Assembly: GCA_002424305.1 (NCBI GenBank)
Contig: DIQZ01000038.1
Span: forward strand, 17,506-56,576
Direction: 5' to 3'
Source: Firmicutes bacterium UBA5449
GTDB taxonomy: Bacteria > Bacillota > SHA-98 > UBA4971
DNA length: 39,071 bases
Shown: positions 30,222 through 38,293 of the stretch, piece after piece
Numbering within the stretch: the first letter of the stretch is position 1
How the letters are laid out: the number at the start of each line of letters is the position of its first letter
Notes under the pieces: generated by a model
What the model was told of the DNA's origin: nothing
Database searches by the model: none
Seen by the model: only the letters and a program-made list of their open reading frames with translations
Position numbers and translations under genes: made by a program

Positions 30222-31202
30222 ATGTCGAAACCAAGAATATTCAGTGGCATGAGACCTACAGGGAGGCTCCATCTAGGTAATCTCCTGGGTGCCCTTGACA
30301 ACTGGGTCAGACTGCAGGACGAGTATGAATGTGTTTTTGCTGTTGTGGACTGGCATGCCCTGACCACAGGATACGAAGATACAAGTGAAATTAAGGAAAA
30401 CATCAGAAACTTGGTGATCGATTACCTGTCTGCAGGAATAGATCCTGCAAAAAGCTTAATAATCAAGCAATCTGATGTCAAGCAGCATGCTGAGTTATCT
30501 CTTCTTTTGTCCATGATTACGCCTCTTTCGTGGCTGGAAAGATGTCCGACCTATAAGGATCAGCTTAGGGAGCTGGAGGGCAGGGAGATCATGACCCATG
30601 GATTTTTGGGGTACCCGGTTCTCATGGCTGCTGATATCTTGGTTTACAAAGCTCAAATCGTGCCGGTTGGCGAAGATCAATTGCCTCACATAGAACTGGC
30701 AAGAGAAATAGCAAGGCGTTTCAATTTCCTCTACGAGCAGGTTTTTCCGGAACCGCAAGAGCGCCTTAACGAGGTCGTCTTACTTCCCGGTACTGACGGA
30801 AGAAAAATGAGTAAGAGTTACGGGAATATCATTGAAATGTCAGCAAGCACCGAGGAAGTCAATAGTATCGTGGCAAATATGGTTACAGACCCTCAGAGGA
30901 TACGACGGAAAGACCCGGGTGACCCTGATGTTTGTTCCGTATACGCATTTCATAAGGTGTTTTCTAAGCTGGGTGTGGACGATATTCGACAAGGATGCTC
31001 CAGCGCAGATATAGGATGTGTTGATTGTAAACGAAAGTTGGCCTCTACACTCAACGAATACCTAGAGCCTATTCGCGAAAGAAGAGAGGCCATCAGAAGA
31101 ACGCCCGGGGTTGTCGACGAAGTCTTGGATGATGGAGCGAAGAAGGCCGGAATTATCGCTGAGGCAACTCTGGAAGACGTTAGGAAGGCGATGAGAATTT
31201 GA
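30222..31202 (+). CDS. trpS: tryptophanyl-tRNA synthetase
   Basis: A 326-residue class I aminoacyl-tRNA synthetase, the normal bacterial TrpRS length. The HIGH-type motif reads HLGN (residues 17-20) in GMRPTGRLHLGN, and the KMSKS loop is GRKMSKSYGN (about 194-203). VGEDQLPHIELAREIARRFN is the typical tRNA/Trp pocket segment. ATG 30222 follows GAGGGGAG (30206-30213). No T-box leader fits in the 18-base gap. The stop overlaps the scpA start by 3 bases. Confidence 0.97.
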   Translation: MSKPRIFSGMRPTGRLHLGNLLGALDNWVRLQDEYECVFAVVDWHALTTGYEDTSEIKENIRNLVIDYLSAGIDPAKSLIIKQSDVKQHAELSLLLSMITPLSWLERCPTYKDQLRELEGREIMTHGFLGYPVLMAADILVYKAQIVPVGEDQLPHIELAREIARRFNFLYEQVFPEPQERLNEVVLLPGTDGRKMSKSYGNIIEMSASTEEVNSIVANMVTDPQRIRRKDPGDPDVCSVYAFHKVFSKLGVDDIRQGCSSADIGCVDCKRKLASTLNEYLEPIRERREAIRRTPGVVDEVLDDGAKKAGIIAEATLEDVRKAMRI

Positions 31203-31969
31203 AGGATACCCCTCATGAGCGCCTACAACCTATTAGAACCCTTGAAGATTTGGCGCGGAGTCTGGAGAGGGGAGAAGTAGACCCTTTGTCTGTCTCTGTT
31301 CATGATGTTCTCGAGGAGACAATGCATGAGATGGAGCGAACTCAAGGGATGCCTGACTTAGATTATGTCGGAGATTATCTTTCAGCAGCCGGCACTGTCA
31401 TACGGGCAAAATCAGAGAAGCTCTTGCCCCCTGACGAATCTGAAGATGACGAGGCTGAGGATGACAATGAGGCTCAAGGAGACATAGACTCTGCCTCCGA
31501 CTGTGATGAAGAATGGTCCAATGAAGCGCTTTTAGCACACCTAATGGAATATCGGGTGTTTCAAGATGCAGTTGAGGAATTGGCCAGGCGTGATGAGGCC
31601 TGGCGCGGCGTGTTCCCGAGGAGCCGTCCTTCAGAAATCAATATAGAAGAGCCTATAATATCCACTGAAGTAGGACTGGCCCATCTGCTGTCTGCCTTAA
31701 AAGACATCTTGGAAGATGCGCCTGAGGAAGAGTTTTCTCATGTTCCCCAAGATGAGCTTATGCTTGAAGAAGGTATGGGCAGTATCCGTTCGGTTATCCA
31801 AGAAAACGGTGAGGCAACTTTCCGCGAACTTTTTATAAAACCTGTCACTCGTTCCAAAGTCATAGCGGTCTTTCTTGCTCTTCTGGAGCTCATTAGGCTT
31901 AGAGAGGTAGTCGTCAGACAGAATCAGCATTTCGGTGAGATAATTATATCCTTTGTGCCGGAGACATAA
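31199..31969 (+). CDS. scpA: segregation and condensation protein A
   Basis: A 256-residue kleisin subunit of the SMC-ScpAB condensin complex. The N-terminal helical domain (EDLARSLERGEVDPLSVSVH and YLSAAGTVIRAKSEKLLPP) and the C-terminal winged helix (KVIAVFLALLELIRLREVVV) are typical. A very acidic linker lies at about residues 78-105. TTG 31199 overlaps the trpS stop (TTGA type), with AGGAAGG upstream, so translation is coupled. scpB follows with a 5-base gap. Confidence 0.93.
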   Translation: MKDTPHERLQPIRTLEDLARSLERGEVDPLSVSVHDVLEETMHEMERTQGMPDLDYVGDYLSAAGTVIRAKSEKLLPPDESEDDEAEDDNEAQGDIDSASDCDEEWSNEALLAHLMEYRVFQDAVEELARRDEAWRGVFPRSRPSEINIEEPIISTEVGLAHLLSALKDILEDAPEEEFSHVPQDELMLEEGMGSIRSVIQENGEATFRELFIKPVTRSKVIAVFLALLELIRLREVVVRQNQHFGEIIISFVPET

Positions 31970-31973
31970 GCCT

Positions 31974-32501
31974 ATGGAATACAGTGAGGCGAGGGCAATA
32001 ATTGAGGCCTTGATTTTTGCGTCACCAGGACCGCTTTCGCCAAAACGGGTGGGAGAGATTCTGGACTTAGACTCTCGTACGATAGAATCCATCATACGAG
32101 ACATTAAAGATAAGTATCATCGAGACAAATCAGGTATTCAGATAGTTTTTGTGGCAGGCGGATACGAAATGACCACAAGATCTGAGTACGCTGATTACGT
32201 AGCTAAGCTCAACGTAGGAGTCAGACAAACCTTGTCACGCCCGGCCTTGGAGACGTTGGCAATAATCGCGTACAGACAACCTGTTACCAGACCTGAGTTG
32301 GAGAAAATCCGTGGTGTTAGGGTAGACAGTGTCCTAAATACACTCATGGAACGGCGACTTGTACGTGTGTCGGGTAGAAAAAAGGCACCTGGACGGCCTG
32401 CATTGTACTCAACTACCTCAGGATTTCTTCGATGGTTTGGTCTTGCGTCCCTCGAGGAGCTTCCACCGCTTGCGCAAGACTTTGATTCCCTCGGCTTCTG
32501 A
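31974..32501 (+). CDS. scpB: segregation and condensation protein B
   Basis: A 175-residue protein of two winged-helix domains that binds ScpA as a dimer. Diagnostic text: IIEALIFASPGPLSPKRVGE at the N terminus, LSRPALETLAIIAYRQPVTR and PELEKIRGVRVDSVLNTLME, then GRKKAPGRPALYSTT. ATG 31974 is preferred over the in-frame TTG at 31953, which lies inside scpA. GGAGA (31959-31963) precedes it. Slightly shorter than Bacillus ScpB. Confidence 0.95.
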   Translation: MEYSEARAIIEALIFASPGPLSPKRVGEILDLDSRTIESIIRDIKDKYHRDKSGIQIVFVAGGYEMTTRSEYADYVAKLNVGVRQTLSRPALETLAIIAYRQPVTRPELEKIRGVRVDSVLNTLMERRLVRVSGRKKAPGRPALYSTTSGFLRWFGLASLEELPPLAQDFDSLGF

Positions 32502-32540
32502 TTTATTAATACTTTGCTGACAAAACACGCCGTATCCTTG

Positions 32541-32579
32541 GAATATCAAATTATCGGTAGGGAAAAGTATTACTATAAT
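32541..32579 (+). promoter_or_regulatory. promoter region of DUF2953-gerW (SigF-like and/or SigA-like)
   Basis: GAATA (32541-32545), 14-base spacer, GGGAAAAGTA (32560-32569) approximates the SigF consensus GYATA-N15-GGNNANAHTR. Overlapping it, TTATCG (32551-32556), 17 bases, TATAAT (32574-32579) resembles a vegetative promoter. The homologous ytfIJ operon of B. subtilis is a SigF target, which favours the first reading. The sequence alone does not decide. Confidence 0.4.
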
Positions 32580-32600
32580 CTGTCAGAGTGAGATAAGTCG

Positions 32601-33266
32601 ATGAAATGGGTGTTTCTGTTTTCCACTCTCAGTATAGCGTTGTTTGCCTTAATTGTGTTTATCACGTCTGTACATGTTCGCATCCAACTTGCCCTTAATA
32701 GAAAGCAGACGTTTGTCTCAGTTAGCTTAGGCATCATAAACGGGCTGATATGGTTTACTGCATACAGGAGTGATGCAGTAACACACTTGGATCAATCAGG
32801 TCAAGGAGAATTACTAATCGGTACCCTCGAAGACCTCATTAGGCATCCTGAGAATGCCTTAGAACTGCTATGGCATTTTGCAGGCAGACTAGCCGGGCGT
32901 GAACTTCAGCACGAAGTGTCAAACGATAACGGCGAGAAAAGCGCGACCCCTCAAGACAGGTTCCTCTTGCCCGTTATTCGTCAAGCTCTCGAGAGGGGTC
33001 TCGACGTAGTCCGACTTTGCGTCAAGTTGCAATTTGGGACCGGTGAAGCGGCGACTACCGGTATCACGATAGGTTTAATATACGGTCTGGTAGGCACTGC
33101 CATGGCTGTCTTTTCAAAGAGGCTGCGATTTCTAGATGACCCACCGGATATCAAGGTCGTACCTTGTTACAATGAAGTCTGTGTTGACCTGGAGCTTGAT
33201 AGTATTATCCTATTGAGGCCGGGTAATTTTGTTTTCCGGGCAATTTTTGGGCAAGACTACCGATAG
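32601..33266 (+). CDS. DUF2953 domain protein (YtfI-like)
   Basis: A 221-residue protein with an N-terminal membrane segment (VFLFSTLSIALFALIVFITS, about 4-23). The DUF2953 core lies at about 137-200: FGTGEAATTGITIGLIYGLV then a partner strand and VDLELDSIILLRPGN. Function is unknown. The homologous B. subtilis gene ytfI precedes ytfJ in a forespore operon, the same pairing as here, where gerW follows within 30 bases. ATG 32601 has only a weak GAGTGAG site. Confidence 0.82.
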   Translation: MKWVFLFSTLSIALFALIVFITSVHVRIQLALNRKQTFVSVSLGIINGLIWFTAYRSDAVTHLDQSGQGELLIGTLEDLIRHPENALELLWHFAGRLAGRELQHEVSNDNGEKSATPQDRFLLPVIRQALERGLDVVRLCVKLQFGTGEAATTGITIGLIYGLVGTAMAVFSKRLRFLDDPPDIKVVPCYNEVCVDLELDSIILLRPGNFVFRAIFGQDYR

Positions 33267-33296
33267 ATTAAGCCTTGTTTGAAAGGAGAAACAGAT

Positions 33297-33752
33297 ATGG
33301 CGGATCACCCAATTGATATGCTGATAAAGACAACGATGGACAACATAAAAGAGATGATTGACGTCAACACCATCCTGGGAGATCCGGTAGAAACTGCGGA
33401 CGGAACCGTAATCTTGCCGGTATCTCGAGTGTCTGTGGGGTTTGCTGCGGGTGGCAGCGAGTTTCAGAGTGGAAAAGAGAGGCCTGAGGGAAAAAACGTT
33501 TCAGACGGCTCCACAGATGGGAAGGGTTTTCCCTTTGGCGGGGGAGCAGGAGCAGGACTTAGCATCCATCCTGTAGCGTTCCTTGTTGTCAATTTGGGCC
33601 AAGTTAGGCTCATGCCTGTTGAAGGTATTGGCCCGCTGGATAAGTTGATTGATTTTGTGCCGTCTCTCTTGGCAAAAGGGACTTTTGCAGGGAAGCAAAA
33701 GAACCCGGGTGGAACAACCTGTGGACCTAACATACAAGGGGATGCTCACTGA
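33297..33752 (+). CDS. gerW: GerW family sporulation protein (YtfJ)
   Basis: A 151-residue protein of the GerW/YtfJ family, forespore-made in B. subtilis and needed for normal L-alanine germination. Typical features: HPIDMLIKTTMDNIKEMIDV, ILGDPVETADGTVILPVSRV, SVGFAAGG, a Gly-rich GGGAGAGLSIHPVAFLVV, and a C-terminal DKLIDFVPSL. ATG 33297 follows AAAGGAGA (33282-33289). An in-frame TTG at 33279 would include the ribosome site. It is co-directional with DUF2953. Confidence 0.92.
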   Translation: MADHPIDMLIKTTMDNIKEMIDVNTILGDPVETADGTVILPVSRVSVGFAAGGSEFQSGKERPEGKNVSDGSTDGKGFPFGGGAGAGLSIHPVAFLVVNLGQVRLMPVEGIGPLDKLIDFVPSLLAKGTFAGKQKNPGGTTCGPNIQGDAH

Positions 33753-33775
33753 CGTCATTTGGCTTTCAAAAGCGG

Positions 33776-33804
33776 TTGCATTACCATAAATAATGTCGTA
33801 AGAT
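33776..33804 (+). promoter_or_regulatory. possible SigA-type promoter of the ktrA gene
   Basis: TTGCAT (33776-33781), 17-base spacer, TAAGAT (33799-33804). Both elements are imperfect but correctly spaced, about 70 bases before the ktrA ATG. Confidence 0.4.
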
Positions 33805-33876
33805 CGTCCTGACTCCAGGGTTAACATATGATGATTCTCTGTGTCTGACGATATTATTCTCGTGGGAGATGGTACT

Positions 33877-34530
33877 ATGCGACAATTTGCCGTCATCGGT
33901 CTGGGGAAATTTGGTGCCAGTGTTGCCTGTACGCTGGCAAAACTAGGATATCAAGTGCTCGCTGTTGACATAGATGAAGACAAGGTTCAGCGAGTAGCTG
34001 ACGAGGTTACCCATGCTGTTCAGGCAGATGCAACTGATGAAGACATTCTCAAATCCCTTGGTATCCGCAACTTCGATGTGGTTGTGGTTACCATCGGTCA
34101 TGATGTGCTGTCCAGCATACTTACATGTCTGATCCTAAAAGATCTGGGAGTCTCTTGCGTTGTCGGGAAAGCTACTGATGAATTGCACGGAAAGCTCCTC
34201 GAAAAACTCGGGGTAGAGAAAGTGGTTTACCCGGAACGGGACATGGGCGCAAGATTGGCTAGTACCCTCACATCCTCGAACATTCTTGAGATTATTGAAC
34301 TCTCTCCGGATTATGGCGTTGCTGAAATCTTAGCTTCTTCACAACTTGGGGGAAAGACTCTTCGTGACCTTAATCTTCGTGCCAGGTTCAACATAAATAT
34401 CGTTGCAATTCGTCGGACTGACAGTGAGGTTCAAGTATCACCGGGCCCCGATGATATCATTGAGGAAGGTGATGTCCTTTTAGCCCTTGGTTCCACAGAG
34501 AGTCTGGGTAGGTTGGAAAACGTAATGTAG
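33877..34530 (+). CDS. ktrA: KtrA/TrkA-type potassium-transport regulatory (RCK) protein
   Basis: A 217-residue RCK protein that gates a potassium channel on binding nucleotides. The RCK-N Rossmann fold has GLGKFG (residues 8-13) and the ribose-binding acidic residues in AVDIDEDKV. TrkA-C occupies about 135-215 (LGGKTLRDLNLRARFNINIV and EEGDVLLALGS). I chose ATG 33877 with GGGAGATGG before it, giving MRQFAVIGLGKFG. The GTG at 33841 adds 12 residues that the family lacks. No KtrB/TrkH membrane partner is in the window. Confidence 0.9.
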   Translation: MRQFAVIGLGKFGASVACTLAKLGYQVLAVDIDEDKVQRVADEVTHAVQADATDEDILKSLGIRNFDVVVVTIGHDVLSSILTCLILKDLGVSCVVGKATDELHGKLLEKLGVEKVVYPERDMGARLASTLTSSNILEIIELSPDYGVAEILASSQLGGKTLRDLNLRARFNINIVAIRRTDSEVQVSPGPDDIIEEGDVLLALGSTESLGRLENVM

Positions 34531-34557
34531 CGTCTTTTTTTGGTTGGTGGTTTCACT

Positions 34558-35319
34558 ATGGAAAGATTGCAGAAGCTTCTTGCAAATTCAGGTGTCGCTT
34601 CGCGTCGGGGCAGTGCCATGATTATCCAGGAAGGTCGAGTTACTGTCAATGGGAAAGTCATATGCGAACCTGGTGCGAGATTTGACTCGTCCAAGTGTGA
34701 GATAAAAGTTGATGGAAAGCTCATTGCTGCTAATGATACGAAAACATATATCATACTAAATAAACCTAAAGGCTATATCTCTACAGTCTACGATCCTCAA
34801 GGTAGGCCCACAGTACTAGACCTTGTCCCGTCCATGCGTATACGGCTTTTCCCCGTAGGAAGACTGGATCAGGATACAGAAGGGCTGCTTCTTCTGACCA
34901 ACGACGGCCATGCAACTAATGCCTTGACTCACCCGAGATTCGGGGTGAGTAAGACTTACGTAGCTTTGGTTACAGGAGTGCCCGGCGGAGACGGACTCAG
35001 CCGGCTGCGTAATGGAGTGAGATTATCATCAGGGCATATGTCGTTCCCAGCTATTGTGAGATTGATTGAAACGCGCGGAAGTAATGCTGTGGTCGAAATC
35101 AAGATTGGGGAGGGTAGGAAACGCCAGGTCCGTGAGATGTTTGATATCATCGGACATCAGGTGGTGAGCCTTACCAGGACTCATCTTGGCGAGTTATCCA
35201 TAGGAGACTTGGCAGTGGGTTCGTGGAGATGCCTTACTGCATCTGAGAAGACTTGGATCCGGGAGATGGCAGCAAGGTCAAGAGAAGGGATAGAATCTTG
35301 CAAAAACATATCATTATAA
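34558..35319 (+). CDS. rluB: 23S rRNA pseudouridine synthase (RluB type)
   Basis: A 253-residue pseudouridine synthase. An N-terminal S4 RNA-binding domain (MERLQKLLANSGVASRRGSA, about 1-60) precedes the catalytic domain with GRLDQDTEGLLLLTND, where Asp near residue 104 is the nucleophile. The C-terminal GEGRKRQVREMFDIIGHQVV is typical of the RsuA/RluB group. It probably modifies helix 89-93 region uridines of 23S rRNA. ATG 34558 has GGTTGGTGG upstream. Its last 22 bases overlap the next gene. Confidence 0.93.
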   Translation: MERLQKLLANSGVASRRGSAMIIQEGRVTVNGKVICEPGARFDSSKCEIKVDGKLIAANDTKTYIILNKPKGYISTVYDPQGRPTVLDLVPSMRIRLFPVGRLDQDTEGLLLLTNDGHATNALTHPRFGVSKTYVALVTGVPGGDGLSRLRNGVRLSSGHMSFPAIVRLIETRGSNAVVEIKIGEGRKRQVREMFDIIGHQVVSLTRTHLGELSIGDLAVGSWRCLTASEKTWIREMAARSREGIESCKNISL

Positions 35320-36560
35320 TAGGAGCAGGACCTGCAGGCTTGATGGCGGCAGGGAGAGCTGCATCTTTGGGGACAGCGGTAACTCTGCTGGAGCAAAACA
35401 ACAGACCGGGTAGGAAGCTTCTTATTACAGGCAAGGGCAGATGCAACTTTACCAATGACACAGATGTGGATGGGTTGGTAGCCGGTATGCCGGGCAACGG
35501 AAAGTTTATGTATTCAGCTTTCACACGGTTCGACTCTTACCGTCTCCGTGAATTTTTTCGGCAGCTTGGGGTTGAAAGTAAAGTAGAAAGAGGCATGAGG
35601 GTGTTTCCTGCATCCGGGATATCTAAGGATGTACTCAGAGCTTTGCTCATGTATGCAAAGAAGAGCGGAGTTCAACTGAAGTATAATTCTAAGGTACGAA
35701 GTGTTGTGGCCGAAAACGGCAGAGTCCGAGGAGTGCTAGTCAGCTCGAGTGACGGGACGACTGAGTTTGTACAGGGTGACGCGGTAGTAATTGCCACCGG
35801 AGGAATCACATATTCCGCTACCGGTTCAACAGGTGACGGTTTTAGGATGGCGAGCGAGCTAGGACACAGTATCATCCAACCCAGAGCTTCTTTAATCCCA
35901 ATTGAGACAATCGAATCATGGCCGCGAGACGTGGCAGGGTTGACTTTGCGTAATGTGCGCGCAACTTTACTGGTAGACGAGTGTGAGGCCGAGTCAGAAT
36001 TCGGAGAAATGCTATTTACTCACTTCGGAGTTTCAGGCCCTATTATCTTATCCCTGTCACGTCAAGTGGCAACTGCTCTGATTTCCGCTAAGCCACCAAT
36101 AGCATTGGTAATTGACCTTAAGCCGGCTCTCTCCTATCAGCAGCTGGACGATAGGATTCTGCGTGACTTTCGAAAGCATTCAGGGCAAAGCATACACAAT
36201 GCCCTGGTTGACCTCTTGCCCAGACATCTAATTGACGTAATTGTGCAGGAAGCCGGGGTAGATGAGGCGAAACACATATCTCAGGTAACTAAGGACGAGC
36301 GACTTCTGATAGGTAAGACGTTGAAGGGGCTTAGATTGCACGTAGCTCGACTAAGACCCACTGATGAGGGGATTGTTACTGCAGGTGGTGTAGACGTGGG
36401 CGAAATCGACCCCGGCAGAATGGAATCAAGGCTGATTGAGGGATTATATTTTGCAGGCGAAGTAATTGATATTGATGGTATGACCGGTGGGTTTAATCTT
36501 CAGGCCGCCTTTTCCACAGGTTACGTTGCCGGTCAATGCTCAGCCGGAGGAGGATATTAA
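35298..36560 (+). CDS. NAD(P)/FAD-dependent oxidoreductase (HI0933/BaiN family)
   Basis: A 420-residue flavoprotein. The FAD-binding GAGPAG is at residues 9-14, followed by LLEQNNRPGRKLLITGKGRC and NFTND, the hallmark of the TIGR00275 family. VIATGGITYSATGSTGDGFR, MLFTHFGVSGPIIL and the C-terminal VTAGGVDVGEIDPGRMESRL, YFAGEVIDIDGMTGGFNLQA all match. One clostridial member, BaiN, reduces bile-acid intermediates; the role of most members is unknown, and here a housekeeping role is likelier. TTG 35298 with AGAAGGGA upstream is the start. It overlaps rluB by 22 bases. Confidence 0.9.
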   Translation: MQKHIIIIGAGPAGLMAAGRAASLGTAVTLLEQNNRPGRKLLITGKGRCNFTNDTDVDGLVAGMPGNGKFMYSAFTRFDSYRLREFFRQLGVESKVERGMRVFPASGISKDVLRALLMYAKKSGVQLKYNSKVRSVVAENGRVRGVLVSSSDGTTEFVQGDAVVIATGGITYSATGSTGDGFRMASELGHSIIQPRASLIPIETIESWPRDVAGLTLRNVRATLLVDECEAESEFGEMLFTHFGVSGPIILSLSRQVATALISAKPPIALVIDLKPALSYQQLDDRILRDFRKHSGQSIHNALVDLLPRHLIDVIVQEAGVDEAKHISQVTKDERLLIGKTLKGLRLHVARLRPTDEGIVTAGGVDVGEIDPGRMESRLIEGLYFAGEVIDIDGMTGGFNLQAAFSTGYVAGQCSAGGGY

Positions 36561-36565
36561 GCGTT

Positions 36566-36784
36566 ATGGGCTTGATGTTCGGTGAAGGGAACGAAGCTGT
36601 AGATAAGCTGTTACGTCTTATTGAGACTGTATTTAGTATAATGTTATGTTTCTTCCTGGTTCTCACAGTGTTGGGGCAGGTCATATTGAGTACCCCGGAA
36701 GGAAGATCCAGTCTTAGCAGGGCTGAACGTCTTGAAGGTGTAAGGCTGAATGTAGACATTCGTTCAGATGACGATTTTGACTGA
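36566..36784 (+). CDS. small single-span membrane protein, unknown
   Basis: A 72-residue protein with one hydrophobic span (FSIMLCFFLVLTVLGQVIL, about residues 23-41), an amphipathic N terminus (EAVDKLLRLIE) and a charged C-terminal tail rich in Arg and Asp. ATG 36566 is 12 bases after AGGAGG (36548-36553), which lies in the end of the flavoprotein gene. An in-frame ATG at 36536 overlaps that gene further. It is preserved as an open frame between two housekeeping genes in the same direction. I do not recognise a family. Confidence 0.65.
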   Translation: MGLMFGEGNEAVDKLLRLIETVFSIMLCFFLVLTVLGQVILSTPEGRSSLSRAERLEGVRLNVDIRSDDDFD

Positions 36785-36852
36785 ATACTCATCTGACTAT
36801 ATGTACGGGATGTATTACTGAGAGATTTATTGGGAGAGAAGAGGAATCTGCG

Positions 36853-37620
36853 ATGTATGCGTCGAATAGCGTAAGAGCTGATGAGAGCGATCCGGGTCCG
36901 GTTATCGCAATTGACGGGCCGGCAGGCGCAGGGAAGAGCACAGTAGCAAAGGCTATAGCAAAGATGTTTCGTATCGCTTATGTCAGCACAGGCCTTATTT
37001 ACCGGGCTCTCACTCTTAAGATGTTACGCCTTGGAGTTAATGTTTCAGAAACTCAATCTGTAGTTAGACTGGCTCGGACGACTCAAGTTTCGATTTTGCC
37101 TGATGATGAAGGAGAGTGCTGCGTCTTTCTTGACGGTGAGGATGTAACAGGGGAACTGACATCTCCTGAGGTTGGTGCTTACGTATCTCAAGTAGCCGAG
37201 ATTGCAGGAGTAAGGGACGCCCTCTTAGACATACAACGAGCTATCGGTAACAAGGGTAGTGTAGTAATGGACGGAAGGGATATTGGAACAGTTGTTATGC
37301 CTGACGCAGATGTAAAAATATTCCTTATGGCGGATCTTGATGAACGAGTGCGTAGGCGGGTGATTCAAACCCGTGAGCGAGGATATGACGTGGTAGAACA
37401 GACTATTGTTAATGAAATCATGCATAGAGATAAGGTTGACAGTGAGCGAGCAGTAGCCCCCCTTAAGCCGGCACCTGATTCTATTATGATTGATACAACC
37501 GGAAAGACCCCGGAGCAAACCATCAATGAAGTGGCCGGTGTCGTTAGCACAGTGATTTCTAAGGCTAAGGAAGCTAAAAATGGATCAGATAACAAGGGGG
37601 ACACACCTTGTTTTACGTAG
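36853..37620 (+). CDS. cmk: cytidylate kinase
   Basis: A 255-residue (d)CMP kinase. The P-loop GPAGAGKS is at residues 22-29. STGLIYRALTLKML, the CMP-binding insert region, MDGRDIGTVVMPDADVKIFL and the lid DKVDSERAVAPLKPAPDSIM are all family features. About 15 N-terminal and 25 C-terminal residues extend beyond the usual 220-residue core. ATG 36853 has a GAAGAGGAA site. The order cmk-plsC-ispH is common in Clostridia. Confidence 0.95.
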   Translation: MYASNSVRADESDPGPVIAIDGPAGAGKSTVAKAIAKMFRIAYVSTGLIYRALTLKMLRLGVNVSETQSVVRLARTTQVSILPDDEGECCVFLDGEDVTGELTSPEVGAYVSQVAEIAGVRDALLDIQRAIGNKGSVVMDGRDIGTVVMPDADVKIFLMADLDERVRRRVIQTRERGYDVVEQTIVNEIMHRDKVDSERAVAPLKPAPDSIMIDTTGKTPEQTINEVAGVVSTVISKAKEAKNGSDNKGDTPCFT

Positions 37621-38231
37621 TTATTAGGGCAATTCTCAGATTCATAATGAGAATTGCCTTTAGTATGCAAGTTGAAGGAAAAGACAACGTTCCAAAAGAA
37701 GGCGGAGTGATCTTGGCGGCTAATCATTCGAGTCTTCTCGATCCTGTAGTGGTGGGATGTGCTACAGACAGGCGTATTCGCTTCATGGCGAAACGTGAGC
37801 TATTTAACAACCCCCTTTTAGGGGCACTAGCTTCCGGTCTGGGTGCTTTCCCTGTGCAACGTGGAAAAGATGACAGGAACGCGTTCCACATAGCTCTCCG
37901 GGTACTTAGAGACGGTGAAGTATTAGGAATGTTTCCTGAGGGTACCAGAAGCCCTGATGGCAGACTCCAGAAGGCGTACTCCGGGGCAGCGATTCTTGCA
38001 GAGAAGACCGATGCTTATTTGGTACCGGTTGGAATTATAGGTACAGGTAAGGTTATGCGTAAAGGTACTATCATCCCTCGTAGGGAACGGATTTGCGTAA
38101 GATTTGGGAAGCCCATCAATCCTGCTGAGGTATGCTCTATGGTTTCTCAAGAAAAGTGCTCTCAGAGGCCGACTGAGGCTATTACCAATCTTATGATGGA
38201 ACAGATTCGTGTATTGGTTACCGACCATTGA
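37608..38231 (+). CDS. plsC: 1-acyl-sn-glycerol-3-phosphate acyltransferase
   Basis: A 207-residue lysophosphatidic-acid acyltransferase that adds the second acyl chain in phospholipid synthesis at the membrane. The catalytic motif NHSSLLD (residues 39-45) and the substrate motif FPEGTRSPDG (about 109-118) are intact, as is the hydrophobic N-terminal helix. TTG 37608 follows AAGGGGG (37594-37600) and overlaps cmk by 13 bases, so translation is coupled. Confidence 0.94.
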   Translation: MFYVVIRAILRFIMRIAFSMQVEGKDNVPKEGGVILAANHSSLLDPVVVGCATDRRIRFMAKRELFNNPLLGALASGLGAFPVQRGKDDRNAFHIALRVLRDGEVLGMFPEGTRSPDGRLQKAYSGAAILAEKTDAYLVPVGIIGTGKVMRKGTIIPRRERICVRFGKPINPAEVCSMVSQEKCSQRPTEAITNLMMEQIRVLVTDH

Positions 38232-38293
38232 TGAACGTTTGGTTAAGTTTGGTGTGATGTTGGGAGATAATAGGGAAGAAGGTAGAACAGGTA

